From: Haematococcus lacustris
Lineage: Eukaryota; Chlorophyta; Chlorophyceae; Chlamydomonadales; Haematococcaceae
NCBI GenBank assembly: GCA_030144725.1
Contig: JASKMD010000026.1
Coordinates: 12,887,407 to 12,951,406, forward strand
DNA: 64,000 bases
Direction: 5' to 3'
Part shown: positions 22,441-33,605 of the stretch, piece by piece
Numbering within the stretch: position 1 is the first letter of the stretch
Layout of the letters: every line of letters starts with the position of its first letter
Notes under the pieces: generated by a model
What the model was told of the DNA's origin: nothing
The model's database searches: none
Seen by the model: only the letters and a program-made list of their open reading frames with translations
Position numbers and translations under genes: made by a program

Positions 22441-22600
22441 GCAGGTCAGGGTCAGGTCAGGGTCATGGTTAGGGTCAGGTCAGGGTCAGGGTCAGGGTTA
22501 GGGTCAGGGTCAGGGTCAGGGTTAGGGTCAGGTCAGGGTCAGGGTTAGGGTCAGGTTAGGGCAAATCAGGTCAGGGTAAGGGGTTAGGGTCAGGGTCGTA
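22441..22600. repeat. telomere-like GGGTCAGGGTTAGG tract
   Basis: Irregular mix of GGGTCA and GGGTTA units in the last intron of Fanzor C. TTAGGG-type repeats are known as telomeric in some Chlamydomonadales, but this is interstitial and irregular. Confidence 0.9.
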
Positions 22601-24245
22601 CCTCCTTGCAAAAGGCCTCAATGACGCGCTCCTGGGCATGGTGCAGCCCCAACCTGCGCCAACGTGGCCTGCGCCAACGTGGCCTGAGGTACTCCTCCCA
22701 TAGTGCGTCCCAGGTGGCTTTGAGGGCCAGGATGTGGGTTTGCAGGCTGTCTAGGGTGGTGCCAGCTGGGGTAGAGGCTGCCAGCTGCTGCAGCTGTGGC
22801 TGGATGGCAGTTGACCAGCGGGCTGTGTCCTGCTTGGCTTTGGTCAGCCCGCTGTCATGCTTCAACTGCCCCTTGCTCAGCTCCCACTCCCACTGCCTAA
22901 GCACCTGACCTGTGACTAGGTGCCGTTGTGCATGCCCTGCCTTGATGGCTTGGGTGACACCTGGGTCCACCCCAACTGCTATGTGGGTGGCTGGGTCGTA
23001 GTCGCTGGTGGCTGTGAGCTTACGCCCTATGAAGGGCAGCTCCACAGGCTCCGTGACAAAGTGCCTGGCTGTGCCTGGCTGCGGACAAAGTGCACCGAGA
23101 TGCTAACCCCATCTGTCTTTACCCTACGCGCAAACTCCCAGCCGCTGATCTGCAGCTGGCTGTACTGGATGAACTGCTGCCAATGAGGCAGGTTGTCAGC
23201 CTGAAACTGCCTCCGTGTCAGGTCGGTCATGCCTAGGTCAGTCAGCAGCCCATGCAGCATCCTGTCATCAATGACGAAGTGGCGGGCCCGCACCCCCACT
23301 AAGGGGAGCATGGTGAAGGGGCGCGGGCAGGTGTCATGGGGTGTATGCCAGCCCTGTAGGCTGCGGTTGACGAACAGTGCATAGCGCACCCTCTTCTCTA
23401 AGGGCAGCCTGCCTGCCCCCCCCTTCCCTATGGAGTCCTGTCCCTCCAGCCACTGGGCCGGCAGCTCCAATAGCCTATGATGCTTTGCTACCTCTTCCTT
23501 CCACCTAGGCTGCCGCAGCATGCTGTTGGGTGGCAAGCGCTACCTGTGTTGTGGGTCTGGCTGGCTGTAGTCTAGGCGGCCTAGCACCAGTTGGGGGAAG
23601 TGTTTCTTCATGGTCCTACTGAACCCCCCCTCCACTACCCCAACCGCCTTGCACCACCAACTGATGAAGCGCCCCGGGTGCCTGTAGAACTCCTGGATGC
23701 TGTTGATGATCGTCGTGGCGTTGGCGTTGAGAGTGTTGTTGTCCCCTAGCAGGTGCTCCTCGTCCAGCTGCTTGAGCATGGCCACCGGCCAGGCGCTGCT
23801 GGGCTGCTCAAACACAGCCACCTCACCGGGCAGCAGCCTGATGCCGCGGTGGTGGGGGCCACGCATCAGGTGTTCCAGCACACTAGCTTTGGTGAGCAAC
23901 TCCATGGCATCCCTGATCTGTACAAACAGCTGTGGCTCCCAGATATTCAGCTGCACGGGGGGAGGCAGCTGGGTTGGGGCTGCAGAGCGGGGTGAGGTGC
24001 GTGTGGCAAGGCGGGGGTAAGCATAAGGAGGGTAGGCTGGGTCAGGTGGGGGAGGGGGGCTTGGGGCTGGACCTGCGGCTAGGAAGCCTTGAGTGGGCTG
24101 ACCTAGGAAAGACAGGAGCAGCACAGCTAGACACAGGACTGCTGCCAGGACACACTGCTTGCTGCCCATGGTCATGCGCTTGTTGACTTCTGCCACAACT
24201 GTCTACTTCAGCTGGGCTGAGATCAGGCCGGGCTGCCTCCACAAG

Positions 24246-24398
24246 CACTCCTACAAATTAGTCCCTGCATCTGTCCCTGCACATTACCGACCTTATCCGA
24301 TCGGGCTGAAGTTTTGATAGATGGTAGTTTGCAGTCAGCCCGATCGGACAAGGTCGGTAAAGTGCAGGGACAGATGCAGGGACTAATTTGTAGGAGTG
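24246..24398. mobile_element. 153-bp foldback MITE inside Fanzor C exon 2
   Basis: Two arms of about 64 bp are inverted with two mismatches around a loop of about 25 bp. The ends are CACTCCTACAAATTAGTC. The flanking dinucleotide AG is present on both sides (24244-24245, 24399-24400). Removing the MITE and one AG restores the reading frame ALRG-LVEAARPDLSP, which supports an insertion into a coding exon. Confidence 0.85.
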
Positions 24399-24810
24399 AG
24401 GCCACGCAGGGCTGCCTTGATGACCTGGCGCCTCTCTGCAATGACTTCCTTCACAGCCTGCCCCTGCCCCTGCCCCTGACCTTGCTGCCCACTGCCACCG
24501 GCGCCTGCGGACACGGAAAGGCACAGCACACGCACGGCAGGAGTTGATGCACGGAGTCGCAATGTCGCGTCGGGCACACACTGCGTCGCGTCGTCAGTTA
24601 GCTTCGGGGGGTGGTATACCCTTTCGTCAAGCTCTGCGGCGTACCGGCTGCACTCTGCGCGGGGGAAACGGGGCGCTTGCGTTTCCTCTTCGACGGCATC
24701 TGAGGGATTCAGCAACATTATCCAAGCGGAGTTGCCGTGCTGGGGTGGGCATCAGGTCGCCATCTAGCCGGAGTGCCGGCAACCGGAGTGGGGCGGAAGT
24801 GGGTCCATTA

Positions 24811-24820
24811 CATATATATG
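24811..24820 (-). promoter_or_regulatory. TATA-like box upstream of Fanzor C
   Basis: CATATATATG lies 112 bp upstream of the Fanzor C start at 24699. It is the only TATA-like word near that start; use as a promoter is inferred. Confidence 0.35.
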
Positions 24821-24884
24821 ACATGGTGTTGTCCCCACAGTCGACGAGCTGAAGGCTGCGCTAACACATCCTATCAACGCTAGC

Positions 24885-25065
24885 TGTGGCTGGCCACGCA
24901 AGCGCGCTGGATGCCATGGTGTTCACACATGCCCCTCATCAGCTCCTCCACCTCATCACTGTTGGGCACATGGTCGACCCAACGCATGCTCAGGTGGTCA
25001 CACTCCACCGCTAACACAGGATGGCCTGAGGCGGCAGGGGTTAGGGTTAGGATTAGGGTTAGGTA
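24885..25065 (-). other. unrecognised open segment and TTAGGG tract
   Basis: The minus strand at about 24890-25025 reads an open, coding-like stretch (CDHLSMRWVDHVPNSDEVEE, then LMRGMCEHHGI) with no recognised family. At 25038-25064 there are four TTAGGG-like units. It could be a stray exon; no splice partner was found. Confidence 0.3.
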
Positions 25066-25527
25066 TCAGCAACAGCCCAGCATCCATGGCTGTCCAACAG
25101 CAGTCTCTAACAGATCAAAGTATGTCTGCCATATCCAGTGATGGGTAATACGTGTATCGATACAGGAAATACAAGAAAATACAAGAAAAAACGTGTATTT
25201 TCTGTATCGATACAATACAGCGATACAGAGGCAACATGTCACGCGGGAAAGGAGCAGCTAGGAGCAGCGCAGCCAGTCTCGCAGCCTGTCCTTGATGGCT
25301 GGCAGGACGGCGACGGCGGAAAGTCAGGGCCTCCCAATTTTGATGTTCTTGCATGTAAAACCGGCACATGCGACCGACTTCTCCGGGAGCAGGCCGATGG
25401 CTTTAGCACCGCGCGGCATGGCTTTAGCGCGGACTCTTGTTGTGGCAGCAGCCAGCAGCTGCTTCGAAGGCATCCACGCAACTTGCCGGCCGGCACTTGT
25501 ATTTTTTGATACGATACGTGTATTTCT

Positions 25528-26499
25528 CAGGGCTGTGCGATACGGGGATACGGATTACGGATACGCTTACGTTACTTACCGTAATACGTGGTCACACGCG
25601 TAAGGTTCCGCCTAACCGATCCGTAAGTTCCGCCGTAAGGGGGCCCATGCAGGCATGCGGGGCATCTTTTTCGCCTTTCCCCTCCCGCCTTCCTTGCTTC
25701 CGCCAACCCTGTTTCCCCAGTATCCGCCTGTTATCTCATCCTAGCCAGGCGAAAGGGGCAGGTGGTGCCTATCTACTTCCGAGTGTGTAGTACTCAGCAT
25801 GTTACATCCAGCCAACAACCATCAGCCATCATCATCAGCGTCTCTCAGCCATGTGGTCTGCACTGTGACAGCAGTTGTTGAGCTGCTGGGCCTGCTCACC
25901 CCCCAAACCCTCCCCATCTCAGGGCTGCAATGAAGTCATGCATGCCATAAGTAGGCGCCCATGTAGTGCGCCATTGACGTCAGCGTTGAGCCAGCCGCCA
26001 TCCAGCACCTGCACGACATGAAGTAGTAGGTGGCACAAGCAGGTAGATGGCACCAAAATGCTTCTGATACCCTTGGCAGCAAAGGAGCAGAATTTGCACT
26101 TGCGTCTGTCGCTAGCGCAACCATCGCCATTTGCGCCAAAATGCCTCTGATACCAGACCGGTGTGCTGATGCTGGGCTGGTCGGTCCGGCTGCGCTTTCT
26201 GAGTGGCCCAGTGACGCCGGGGATTTGCTGCACATCCTCCGCAGTGGCCATGGATGACCGGCGCATGCAAGTGTCTGCATCTGAAGACGCCGAGTGGCGC
26301 GTGGTGACCCCAGGTCCATGACAGTCGATGTGCGCTCGTCGCGACGCACTAATTCTGCTGCGGGGCTTGAAGGTCACTGGGTGCTTCACACATACGGGTG
26401 GCGGTTGGATCCGGATTTGACCCGTATTACTTACGGATATACATACGTACGGGTTACCACCCGTATATCCGTAACTTACCCCGTATAGTCACAGCCCTG
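25528..26499. mobile_element. inner hAT element nested in the outer one
   Basis: Starts CAGGGCTGTG and ends CACAGCCCTG, with further inverted words (ATACGGGG). The flanks are GTATTTCT at 25520-25527 and GTATCTCT at 26500-26507, an 8-bp duplication with one difference. About 520 bp of this element recur inverted at 35219-35745. It carries a BED-like zinc-finger frame. Confidence 0.85.
25919..26389 (-). pseudogene. BED-type zinc-finger frame of a hAT element
   Basis: A 156-codon frame contains VWYQRHFGANGDG and then RKCKFCSFAAKG, the aromatic-plus-CxxC layout of a BED zinc finger, which hAT transposases use to bind their ends. It ends LDGGWLNADVNGALHGR and a stop. The catalytic domain is missing, so this is a transposase remnant at most. 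The last block recurs in the copy at 35.3 kb. Confidence 0.5.
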
Positions 26500-26690
26500 G
26501 TATCTCTGTATTATACAAAAAATACGTATCGGTATCGATACACGTATCTTGTATTACCCATCACTGGCCATATCCCGTTTGTAGGCATCATAGGTCGATG
26601 AGGCGAACCGATGAGGCTACAACGGTATTGTAGCTGAATGAAGTAATTCACAGGCTACACCATGCTCCATATGTGATAAGGGAGTTGTTC

Positions 26691-28440
26691 TCAGGCGACC
26701 CCAACTTTCAAAAAATGGCTGGAAATGATCGGAAACCGACCCCTGGTAATCAAAACGACGCCGCGTCTCAGCCACGTGGTTTCTATTTATGATTTGCACA
26801 TCCCTGGATAGAGGACTCTGTCAGCTATGCGGTGCAGCTTGTAACATTAAATATTGTGCAGTGTGCTGAGTGCTAAGGCGGCTCAAATCTTGACATTCAA
26901 ATGCATGCCAGTTTTGCTCATGCGGGCCTCGCCGCGACCGACCGCCGCGACCGACGTGGCCCAGTAGCCTCTGCAAACAGTCAGGGACAGTCGCCGCAGT
27001 CAAAACAATGCACATGGCACGCCAAACCGATGTAACGACGCCCCTCCACCCATGCTCGGAAGTATACAACGTTGCTGCATTGCTTGACCGCTTCGTGATT
27101 AGTACCTACTACCTGGCCACTCTGTCAGGCCACACAAGGTGTGTAGGCCATTGCTACGTCACCTTGCTCGACTTGTTGGGTCCGGTCCCTCCCTCCCGCC
27201 CTCCGCTTGCGTGTCGAGCTGGTGTCCAGCTCCGCCCTGACCCCTGACCCCTGCTGCTCAGCTGGAGGGGTGGGCAGCCCAGTGCCATGCTTGAGTAGCT
27301 GCAGCAGGGACTCCACAGGGGCATTGGAGATTGGGCAGGCAAGGTAATACACCTCCAGATGCGCTTGCAGTTGTTGCTGGTCCTGCTCACTCAGCGCGCG
27401 CATGTCAGCCATGTCACGGATATGCTCTTTATGCTTCTCCCATGTGCCATGCGCGTCCCCTCCTTGCTGTAGCTTTTAGGCCATTAGGACTGTGCAGATG
27501 AGCAGCCCTTGGTGACTTTACAAGTGCTGCAAGATGAGCACGCTGCCGGCTGGGACTCATGGGTTTGCGTCTTGCAATGACTTGCTAGGGCCAGGGGGCG
27601 ACATTGATAGGGGCTGGGAGGGGGTGGGAAGGGGTGGGCATGGGTGGGAGGGTGTGGGAGGGGGTGGCGGGGGTGGGAGGGGCTGGGAAGGGGTGGGAAG
27701 GGGTGGGAGGGGGTGGGAAGGGTTGGCGGGGCAGTGAGGGGGCAGTGCGGGGGCGGTAGGGGGTGGGAGGCTTCTGCGGGGCCTGGGAGGTGGTGGGGCT
27801 GCAAGGGGGTGGTGGGGCTGCAAGGGGGTGCGAGGTCCAGGCGGTCGGAGTAGGCTAGTCAATTCTGCAAGGCAGAGTCGGGTCACGCCAAAGGGTGAGG
27901 AGGCGGGCCTGGTTGATGGATTGCCGTGCTTTCTATTCCAGCAGCTGTGTCGTAGAGTTACGAACAGAGTAATGACTCGAAATTCTAATAACTCAGAGTG
28001 GTCAGCTCACAACATGCCGATTTGTGCAAGGGGGTCCCTTTTTCTGTGTGGCTGGCTAGAGAAACCTATATCCATTCGCACCTCGCTGCAATGTCGAGTC
28101 ATTACTAGCCCCACGATGGCCCTCCAACACCGCCTGCACCAACAAAAGGCTCGCGGAGCGAGCCTGGCGGGCTGTGCTGTGATTGTACTTCCGGCTGGAT
28201 GCCAGGCGGAGCTCGCTCATTGGTGCCATTACTCACCACTAGAACAATCGGTTGTGAGCAGCTGAGGTGTGTCCGTGCTCGCTTGCGCCGGCACGGACTC
28301 TGATGCAAGGATTAACGCGCCGCTTGCCAGTAGATGCGGAGTTATTCGCAGGTGCCAATGCAACAAACGCTACCGAAATCGGTGCACTTCGTAGCGAGTA
28401 CTTGCATGAAGATTACCAACCCCATGTTGGGGACTCCTGA
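26691..28440. mobile_element. CAGG-family element, copy B
   Basis: Left end TCAGGCGACCCCAAC, right end read from outside TCAGGAGTCCCCAAC. Large blocks are nearly identical to copy A (11460-11900 and 13190-13700). The Pro/Gln repeat part of the ORF is deleted and its start is split by a stop (frames at about 27125-27412 and 27440-27565). No direct flanking duplication is seen; the flanks instead look inverted (AGTTGTTC left, GAACAACT right). Confidence 0.75.
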
Positions 28441-28792
28441 ACAACTTGTTCCTGCCAAGTTCAGAGGTCAACGAGTTCACATATTCACACAACCCGTAAC
28501 CCCCGCTGTGTTTGGGGCCTTTGCTCGGACGCTCCGCCTCTCTTGCCCAGGTCTGCACCCAGCTATAGCCCCCAACCAGGTACGACACATGCAACTCTTT
28601 ATGAGCCCGCGGAAAGGCTGCACATGGGCTCATGCGAGAAATGGAAAGTGCTGCGTGTGGACGACACATCGCGTGTGGACGACACGTCGCACAAAACACC
28701 GCCGCTACTGCTACCATTGTTGGCTAGTGCAGCAAGCACGGGTCACGCTGCCACGGGGACCCACGAGCACCGGTTGCTGAGAAACGGACACG

Positions 28793-30000
28793 ATGGCTAA
28801 AGTAGCCCGGTGCTTAGACGTCGAGCAAGCTCTGGACGCTTTGTGGTTAGTGCTCGCTGCGTGTGGGCTATAGCGGGTTGCGGCTCTGATTAACAAGAGA
28901 CGAACTGTAGATATCTAAAACTTACAGCCCTGACTTGTTGGCTTGCCCAGGTTCGGCGTATTTCTACTTGGCCCAACCCGCCCTTCACCCCACCCTGCAC
29001 GCCACGCTCCTGGAAGCCGCAACTCCCCATTGCAGCCACAGATCCTACCACCCCAGTGCGGGATTAACCCGGAGGGTGGTCAAGCTCCAGCACAGACTGT
29101 TGCATCGCAACCCTTGCCTTACAAGAGCCCATCTCTAGAAGCAGAGGGCAGTGTTCCTATCTTCCGCATGAGCATCAACAGTCTATCTGTGACCGGGGCT
29201 TATGGCAGCAGCCACCGGCACATTGGGGAGTTCAGCTCCACGCCCCGCTTACCATTGCATGACGTCGTGAAGCTACTGCAACGCACGGGGGCTGCCACCC
29301 GCGAAGGAGCCCCTCATGCAGGCAATGCAGGCGATGCGCAGCCTGCTCTGCCACATGCTGCTGCGTCACCTCCCACCTTGGTGCCTGCTCTGGGCGCTCG
29401 CAGTTCAGGTAAAGGGGTGCATTAGTCTGGCAGGGTTGGTTTGGACTTTGTGCCCATGAGGCCGCAGTGGGCAATGGGTGGGCAGTGGGTGGGCATGGGT
29501 GCTTCTGGTGCTTCAGGCCGCAGCTGCAGCTGATAACTTAGGTGTAATGCAGTGCAACTGTCCTCACAACCTGGGATTGCCGCTGTAACAACTCCAAGGT
29601 CTTGCTGGCTCCTAGCCTATCGTGATAGGATATTGCCTGGGTACGCTGCGCAGGAGACTCAGGCCTGGTGGCAGCGCACACAGCGCAGCCAACAGCGTCA
29701 TCAGCGATGCAAGCTGTGCAGCAGCCAGTGTGCATCATCGGCTTTGCGCTGCCCAAGTGAGGCAAGCAGCTCCAGTTTTGCCATAGGAGGCAGCAGCCAA
29801 TGAAGGAACGGCATGCAGCCATCCCTTAGAATGATGCGCACCTTGTAGGAGAGTGGAGGCGCAGGCCTGCCTCGTGGAGCATTTCCAAGGCAGGTTGACC
29901 GCCCAGCTTTGGAGTGTTGGCGCTGGCAGCAGCATGCGGCATGTGATATGCTGCCAACCACACATGGTTGGCCAGCCAGCCTGTCACCGCCCAACAGAGG
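28793..30000 (+). CDS. unrecognised multi-exon gene, partial model
   Basis: Exon 1 is 28793-28845 (MAKVARCLDVEQALDAL), exon 2 is 28951-29408, exon 3 is 29654-29756, and a fourth exon starts at about 29849 after TTGTAG. Phase is kept across all three junctions with GT/AG sites. Words include FGVFLLGPTRPSPHPA, MSINSLSVTGAYGSSHRHIG, QPVCIIGFALPK and RVEAQACLVEHFQGRLTAQL. No domain is recognised and the 3' end was not found. The start lies only 350 bp after copy B, which may have displaced its promoter. Confidence 0.45.
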
Positions 30001-33000
30001 CATGCAGCTCCACCTCGTGTATCCTGTCATCCAGGGTCCACCAACACAGCCGCCGGCACCCTCAATCCTCCTGCAGCGATGTTGTCATCACGACAAGGCG
30101 TGGTGGCAGGGCCGTGCCCAATCAGCCCCTCCCACTAGCCTGGTTAGGGAGTGGCAAGAGTTGGGGCGATGGGAGCCAGAGCTGTGGCAGTCCCGCTGAG
30201 ACATACTCTGGCTTGCGTGTTGTGTGTGGCATGGCTGTCATCTGTCCAGCCCAACAGCATGGTGTGCTGTAGCGGTTCTGCCTGGTTGCTGCATCAGGCT
30301 CGTGTCTCTCCATCATGGCATGTCACATTTGTCAGCATGCAAGACATGTAGCCCCTAGGGTGGTATGTTGGAGTATGTGCTGAGTTTTGACGTGCCTGGC
30401 CGCATACCCGCCCCAGCCCTGCCTAGTCGCCGCAGTGGTGCCTACAGGGAGGACTCTGTCCTGCCCAGGCTGAGACTCAGCCCTTGGCTTCATTAGCTGT
30501 CCTGGTCAGGGATACACCATCCCTTACGGCACCACCGTCATCTTCATGAGTCCCAGGAGCTTGCTCCTGCTGCTCCTGCTGACATTGTGCCAGCGAGCAG
30601 CTGGTTAGTCCCTGCATTGCCTGTCTCGAGAGGCTGGCCAGGGCAGGGCGGTAGTTACTGCACCTTTATCTCTACCTCCTGCTCCCATGCCTGGGCTGCT
30701 TGTGTGCAACTAGATGGTGTGCAAAGCGATTGCATGCGCATGGCATAGCATGGTGGCAGCGTTTTGGAGCAATCTGCCATGCCCACAGCACCATGCTGCA
30801 TGCTGCATGCAGCCAATGAGTTCGAGTTGGGCAGGGTCAGGCAGTTGTCTAGTCAGTAAGGTATCGCGGACAGTATCAAAGTTGACCAGGGGAGGGTCGG
30901 GGCAGTCATGGTCCACAAGGTATGTAGTGTGCTAGCGAGTCAGATGAAGTTGGGAAGGTGCTACGTCTGATTCGATGATCAGGTTGTGTAGGTGCATAGG
31001 CTAGCATGAATGTGCATGAAGCAGCAGGCCAGGCTTGGATGTTGATGTTGAGCATGCACTCCTTATGGTAGGTGTGGTGTGTGACATCTGTGTGCGCCAT
31101 TTGGAGTTGGGATGGGCTACAGCACTCAGGAGCCTTCCCCATCGAGCTGTGGCATTAGGGTGGATCATCTAGCACGGATTATGGACGGCATTGACAGCAT
31201 GGCAGGAAGGCACTGCGGATGTTTAGTTTAGTGTGGTCTTCTTCTCATTGATGAGTGCATCGAAGGGCAGCGGGGCAGTTGTGTGCTGAGACGTTGTGCA
31301 TAAGAGCCAAGTGGCATAATGTTGGCAGGTTGCATGTTGCTGTGGGCTGCAGGGCTGCGCACATTGTTAGTCAAGCCCCATAAGCATGGTCGCATGTTTA
31401 GTTGATGCATCCCATGCAACACTCCATGCAGCATTCCGGTGTTACACTCAGCCGGTCCTGACCAAAAGAACACACACCCCTGGTAGCTCGTGTGGGAGTG
31501 AAGCGTGAGGCTACAACGGTTAATGGCGTGCTGAGGTCTCCGTAACAGCCTAGGGCATGCTCATACTTTAGACGTTATGCCTTGCAAGAGGAGATCCAGG
31601 TCCGCATTACTGCATGGTCATACTACATATATGATGAACTACGTGTGTTCTTCATGCCATGTGTTCTTCATGCCATGTGTTCTTCATGCCATGGTGGTGG
31701 ACAACAGTACACCACCTGGGTTACTTCCCAAGATGCTGATGATGATGTGGCTTACACCGCTTAAGCCGTCAGCCGTTAGCCAAGATGCTGACACTCGAGT
31801 TGGAGCAGCCAAGATCCGCAGCCTTGTACGGCAACAAGCTGGCATGCATTAATCTTCATGGCGGCAACGTGTGTACCAGTCAGGATGTCCCAACATGGGG
31901 TTGGTAATCTTCATGCAAATACTATTTGAGTACTGCACCGTTTCTGATAGTCAAGTTAGACAAGCAAGGGGAAAATTGGGTACCATGCTGTTCTCCACAT
32001 CCAGGCCACCATTTGCTACCGCGATTGCACCGCTGGCTTCAGCGTGCTAAAATAGTGAGCGGCACCGATAGAGGTTCAATATGGGTGTTTGTGCCTGAAA
32101 TTGTGTCCACGCAATAAGGTCGCTGTAGGTAGCTACATACATACGCTTAAAGTCTAAGGCCGGGGCCCGTCTCTCTCGCTGGCCAGGTCCGTTCAGTCGG
32201 TTGTACTGGGTAGCTCGGCTCCCTAGCTCCCGCAAAGCTGTGAATGTTAACAATGCCCCGCAACCAACACAAGCTCCAGCTCCGAACCCTCCTATCTAAC
32301 AACATGTGCGGCAGACATTGCCTGAAAAGTTGTTTGCGGCTGGCCCGTCCGGCCCTCAACCTTGCTGGGCTGGGCCACCTTGCCTGGGCTATGTTAGCGA
32401 TGGGGCCCTTCCAGCGGACCCAGCAATGCTTCGCTTCGAGCGATGCAACATGCTTAAAATGCTTCAAGTGCGGCTAGCATCGACCGAAAGGTCTATCGCC
32501 GACTCCGACGGCACGAGTAGGGTGGTCGCTACTATTACTATAATTATGGCGGGCTGAAACGACTTCAGTTCGGGGAAAAGGCCCCTGGCATGGCCGAATC
32601 TTAGCTGTTTCTCATGTTTATCTGATTACTACTAGCACACGCATCAGTTTGCAGGCATATCTATAACATCGATGGAAATACTTGATGCGGTATTCATTGC
32701 AAGGCATTTGGCACGTTTGGCATACAGTTGAAGCTTCTGGCAGTGTGTCCCTCACCACCCTCGCCATAGACCGAGCTGATGCATGTTAGAGTCAACTCAG
32801 CGCCAGGATGTGAGTGTGTGGTACAGTTAGCTGCTGACGAAATTTCAGGTCCAAAGCCTCGTGGCGTACCCCCTCAACCCGGCCATGAGACAAGCCCCTA
32901 GCAAGCAGCATGCAGCTCACAGAGCTCGACACCCAGGAGGCACCCGGACATCGCCGCGACAGCACACCTACTTCAGGGCGCATAACCAGAGAGATGGAGT

Positions 33001-33227
33001 GCTTCTGACATTGCGTGTTAGTCGGAGCCATCGAACATTGGACGGGGTCGCGGACCAGCCGATCACCGTAGGCCTGTTCCTCTGAGCCGATGCTAAGCTG
33101 TACGGCGCTGCGGCAAGGCGTGCAACTCTTGCATCTCTTACTCTTACAAGCGGTGTATAGAGTTAGTTAGGTCCGTCCGGAAAATAGGCCTTTTTTGGCT
33201 TGCTTGTCTAACCTGACTGATAGCGTT
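30001..33227. other. region without a supported gene
   Basis: Possible later exons of the gene at 28.8 kb may lie here but none is convincing. A 56-bp segment at 31439-31494 (TTACACTCAGCCGGTCCTGA...) recurs at 38402-38458. GTGTTCTTCATGCCAT is tandemly repeated at 31647-31693. Positions 31889-31950 match the inverted right end of the CAGG family. Frames at 32047-32467 on both strands show no known motif. Confidence 0.5.
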
Positions 33228-33605
33228 TGTCACATTGGCACCTGCGAATTATTGCCAGAAGTACAATCTCATTTCAGCCCGCCAGGCTTGCTTCACGAGC
33301 CTTTCATTGGTGCAGGCGGCGTCGGAAGACCATCGTTGGGCAAGAAATAGAGCGGCATTGCAAGATGTGCGCGGAGAATGTGCGTATCTCTCTAGCCAGT
33401 CACACAGAACAAGGGACCCCCTTCCACAAACTGGCATGTTGTGAGCTGACCACAGTGAATATCTAGATTCTGGCTCTATTTCTCTGTTCCTCACTCAACG
33501 ACACAGCTGTTGGAGAAGAAAGCATCGCATTTTGTTGAGCAGGCCTGTTGCAAATGACTTTGGCGCGACATGACTTTGCCTTGCAGTAATGACTAGCCTA
33601 CTCCG
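33228..33605. mobile_element. CAGG-family fragment, inverted
   Basis: Matches the right-hand part of copies A and B in opposite orientation (for example CAAACTGGCATGTTGTGAGC and GACATGACTTTGCCTTGCAG). Neither terminus is present. It is followed at 33606-33880 by a C-rich CCCTCCCAGCCCC tract like that found in every copy. Confidence 0.7.

Larger units (their letters stand above)
21593..24699 (-). pseudogene. Fanzor C, near full-length TnpB-like RNA-guided nuclease relic
   Basis: Exon 1 is 24645-24699 (MPSKRKRKRPVSPAQSAA, an NLS-like start) and ends in phase 1. Exon 2 starts at 24504 in matching phase and runs to 22602. Exon 3 is 22393-21593, ending in TAG, also in phase. All three RuvC acidic sites are present: VGVDPGVTQ near 22970, VIVDEFRTSRVSS near 22195 and LLDRDTNGCLNLQRIGES near 21815. 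The Cys4 zinc finger usual between RuvC-II and III is not clear (one GLSCC). Damage: a 153-bp MITE at 24246-24398, a one-base frameshift near 24200, TAG at 23540-23542, and a 29-bp direct duplication (23055-23092) that shifts frame. Fanzors cut DNA guided by a 3'-encoded RNA; this copy should not give a full protein. Confidence 0.85.
25136..26566. mobile_element. outer hAT element with 8-bp TSD
   Basis: The ends CAGTGATGGGTAATAC and GTATTACCCATCACTG are perfect 16-bp inverted repeats. The flanks are GCCATATC at 25128-25135 and again at 26567-26574, a perfect 8-bp duplication. The outer element's own sequence is about 390 bp at its left and 60 bp at its right; the rest is a second element inserted into it. 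Confidence 0.9.

Noticed and set aside
22393..22450. Extra premature stop (TAG) in Fanzor C after the last intron
   Set aside because: Using the acceptor CACCAG just downstream places the stop inside the intron and keeps phase 0, so it is not counted as a lesion.
22441..22600. Telomere end
   Set aside because: The GGGTCA/GGGTTA tract is interstitial, irregular and lies inside an intron between phase-compatible Fanzor exons.
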